DNA of 32,500 nt from Mesostigma viride (Eukaryota; Streptophyta; Mesostigmatophyceae; Mesostigmatales; Mesostigmataceae): the NCBI GenBank assembly GCA_009746045.1, contig RPFO01000667.1:3099273-3131772 (forward strand), given 5' to 3'. The notes below the pieces were generated by a model that had not been told where the DNA came from, made no database searches, and was given only the letters and a program-made list of their open reading frames with translations. The translations under genes and the position numbers were made by a program. Below, piece by piece: positions 31,001-32,500 of this stretch; position 1 is the stretch's first letter; each line of letters starts with the position of its first letter.

Positions 31001-31938
31001 CGCTCCTGTTTGCGCCTCATGTCTCTTCTGCTGCTGCTACATTTGTGTACAAATGCTGCCCCATGCCGGCATTTCAACGTTCTGCCCCTCCCCTCCCCTT
31101 CTCCTTGCGCTGCCAGTCTCCACGGCCAGGGCCCCTGCGCTGCAACTCGTGATGAAGCCCAGCAAGCTGCCCGCAGACCTGGAGGTGCGAGCCATGGAAG
31201 CCAGGGATGTGGCTCCGACCACTTTTGCTTAAGGGTTGAAATGATAGCCAATACCATGCAACAGTTAGTGCCTGATGAGCATCTGTGGTTTGCTGGTTAG
31301 AAACGGTATTACGAGAAATAGGTGCTGGCTAGAATAGGGTACCATATTACCATTGGAATTGGTCACCCCAGCCTGCTCACGCCCCATGAGCTATTTCGAG
31401 CTGCTGGCAGGATGATGCGGTCCAGACAGTAGGTGCCGTATCAACATATCCCTCATCCGCGGTGGCCCAACTTGCCCAAAGATCAGCACTCACGCTTCTC
31501 CCCTGTCCTCGATCCTTCAGTGCGTGTTGAGCTATTTGATGGCACTTCATGTCTGCTGGGGCTGATGCGCTATCTGGTACACCGCGGCATTTTCCCTTGT
31601 TTAGGGGGTTATTGTTGGGATGATGGCAGACTGCTGCTGGTAGGTCGATACGGGCACTTCGTGCCACACCCCCGTTATGGAGCCTGCAATGGTGCGGAGT
31701 ACTTGGTGTGTTTGTTTGGTTAAGCTAAGCCTAACTTGGTTAAGCTAAGCCTGACTTGGTTGCAGCCACCTGACGTGGTTATCTGCCTAGTGTGTTTCTT
31801 TGTAAACGATTGATTCATGCGGATGCCTCCACCACCCGCTGTCGCCACGTGTCGCCACCTGTCCCCACCCTCCCGGGCAGATATCGTGGCCCAGCGGCGT
31901 GGGCCTGCCGCTTGAGTTCCGCGTGGACAACGTGCGGG
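25029..31938 (+). CDS. SYCP2-like protein (armadillo-like plus Spt16M/PH-like domains), 3' end outside window
   Basis: Proposed exons: 25029-25073, 25203-25400, 25888-26128, 26550-26709, 27322-27524, 28661-28709, 30011-30204, 31117-31184, 31881-31938. All have GT-AG borders and matching phases, giving 405 codons plus one base. Known family: SYCP2 (and Red1 of yeast) is a core of the meiotic chromosome axis; its N-terminal half is an armadillo-like domain followed by an Spt16M-like/PH-like domain that interacts with other axis or kinetochore factors. Seen: helical, Leu-rich residues about 35-298, including RLFGQLKSCGDAYLQAILVE and REVLLLLNRAMGDQR, aligning with the SYCP2 stretch ending in its LNLVNGMLGDKRR motif; then DDWVDFGRATISFYARD (about 319-335), matching the WIDFN-SQTLSFY start of the second domain; then LQLVMKPSKLP and LPLEFRVDNVR beta-strand-like blocks. 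The start ATG is the first in frame but exon 1 is short and less certain. Function in an alga is inferred. Confidence 0.72.
26462..26539 (+). repeat. Three 26-bp units just before the exon-4 acceptor of the SYCP2-like gene
   Basis: Units at 26462-26487, 26488-26513 and 26514-26539 read TGCGATCTGCGGTGATGTCT plus CCAATG with few changes. They end 10 bp before the CAG acceptor at 26547-26549, so they occupy the branch-point and polypyrimidine region of this intron. Confidence 0.9.
27622..27750 (+). repeat. Two copies of the exon-5 end with donors in intron 5 of the SYCP2-like gene
   Basis: Exon 5 ends CGGCCCGACATGATCGAGGAAG|gtgcgtgg, where the exon part is 27503-27524. The same segment recurs at 27622-27647 (identical core, followed by gtgcgtta) and, diverged, at 27721-27745 (CAGCCCGAGATGATGGAGGAAG-like, followed by gtacgtgg). 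The last copy is preceded by a usable CAG at 27705-27707, giving a possible 38-nt exon 27708-27745. Confidence 0.85.
28710..30010 (+). other. Intron 6 of the SYCP2-like gene
   Basis: Its content is unremarkable apart from two tandem 31-bp units at 29342-29403 (GGTGTTTTCAGGACCCTAGT then ACTCACCGCAG). No gene was recognised. Confidence 0.55.
30286..30469 (+). repeat. 23-bp minisatellite, eight copies, intron 7 of the SYCP2-like gene
   Basis: Eight units TCAGGTCTATGTGTTCCTAT plus ATG, with single-base C/T variants, run without a break. Each contains CAG|GT. Open frames across it (a 23-residue protein repeat) are by-products. Confidence 0.95.
30820..30949 (+). mobile_element. Family X retroposon, 5'-truncated copy with 12-bp target duplication
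   Basis: It is flanked by direct repeats TGGTTCCATCAT at 30808-30819 and 30950-30961. The body holds GGGTTGAAGGTTCCTTTACT (30839-30858), the perfect hairpin CACGTGAC-GCA-GTCACGTG (30873-30891) and an AT-rich TTAATTAAATAAATAAATAA-type tail. Target duplication, tail and truncation relative to the copy near 21600 all fit target-primed retroposition. It lies in intron 7 of the SYCP2-like gene. Confidence 0.8.
31716..31755 (+). repeat. Two 20-bp units in intron 8 of the SYCP2-like gene
   Basis: TTGGTTAAGCTAAGCCTAAC is repeated directly with one change at 31736-31755, followed by a TTGGTTGCAG remnant that resembles an acceptor. Confidence 0.85.
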
Positions 31939-32500
31939 GTGAGCCCTGCGCTGTTAGTTCCAGTAGTTCATCCATGCACGTCCCTTCCCTGGGAGTTACT
32001 AAGCATCGCACCCACAACAAGAGGGAGCCCTTTTGCGGGGGTCGCGTGGCGTGGCGGGCATGCAATACGTTCGATCGCACGGAACCGTGCTTGCACAGCG
32101 GTGGTGCGATGTCGCCGGTTGCTGTTGGGTCGCTGATTGCTGACTCAGCTGTGGTCCGCGTCAAGCGGGGAAGAGCCGCTTGATCACGCTCGCACGGGTT
32201 CCGGGCATGGGGATGGAAAGGGCAGACTTTTGGGAGAACGTAACGGCCTCTCCTGGGGCTTGGGAGAATCTGAAGGCCTCTTCCAGGCCTGAGGGGTTTT
32301 AAGGGCTATAGAAAAAGGCTTAAGGTTGTGCAAGGTAAGGGACGGTAGCATTAATGCAATGTGCGATGTTCCAAGCATCGGCAGTCATGCAATCACTAAC
32401 AATAGATATGGAATGAGGGCTTGTGCTTGTTTTAAAGTTTTATGCGGCGAGAGGCCTCGGCGCATACGTGGAGGTTTGCGAAATATCAATGGCGAGGGGC
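31939..32500 (+). other. Right edge: probable intron of the SYCP2-like gene
   Basis: The stretch starts with a good donor (gtgagc) after exon 9. No further exon with SYCP2 similarity was found before the window ends; the remaining, usually disordered and coiled-coil, part of the protein would lie to the right. Confidence 0.5.

Overview
The window looks like nuclear DNA of a green alga (Chlorophyta). Its genes are broken into many short exons with GT-AG introns, exons are GC-rich, the mitochondrial ETF-QO reads closest to the plant form of that family, and the repeats are eukaryotic (LINE-type ORF1 copies, a hAT-like non-autonomous transposon, intronic minisatellites). There is nothing prokaryotic here: no operons and no CRISPR. 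The species cannot be named from sequence alone.

Layout. 344-13502 (+): the last 15 exons (489 codons) of electron-transfer-flavoprotein:ubiquinone oxidoreductase; the N-terminal FAD-binding part lies left of the window. Its introns hold many minisatellites, including a 1.26 kb array of about 157 copies of the octamer GGTCTGCC in the last intron. 14176-21442: a retrotransposon cluster. It holds a truncated ORF1 fragment (-), then element B (+), element D (+) and element C (-). All encode degenerate L1-type ORF1 proteins (coiled coil, RRM, C-terminal domain). B and C share both their 5' and their 3' ends yet have no reverse transcriptase ORF, so the family looks like ORF1-only half-LINEs. B is itself interrupted by a 679-bp element with perfect 16-bp inverted repeats and a perfect 8-bp target duplication. 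21443-23559: non-genic DNA with a copy of a short retroposon and a long fold-back repeat. 23560-24150 (-): a CutA1 protein with a likely organelle-targeting leader. 25029-31938 (+): nine exons of a gene whose product resembles the N-terminal half of the meiotic axis protein SYCP2 (armadillo-like domain, then Spt16M-like/PH-like domain); it runs off the right edge. CutA1 and the SYCP2-like gene are head to head and may share a promoter region.

Two signals deserve attention first. (1) In at least four introns of ETF-QO and one of the SYCP2-like gene, the last 15-25 bases of the upstream exon, usually with its splice donor, are repeated inside the following intron. (2) The ORF1-only LINE family with heptamer repeats at its 5' end.

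The genes are not functionally linked as far as can be seen: one is mitochondrial electron transfer, one a probable organellar CutA1, one a probable meiotic chromosome-axis protein. All exon boundaries were placed by eye from protein-family similarity remembered from established knowledge, splice consensus and phase; every boundary given keeps the reading frame.
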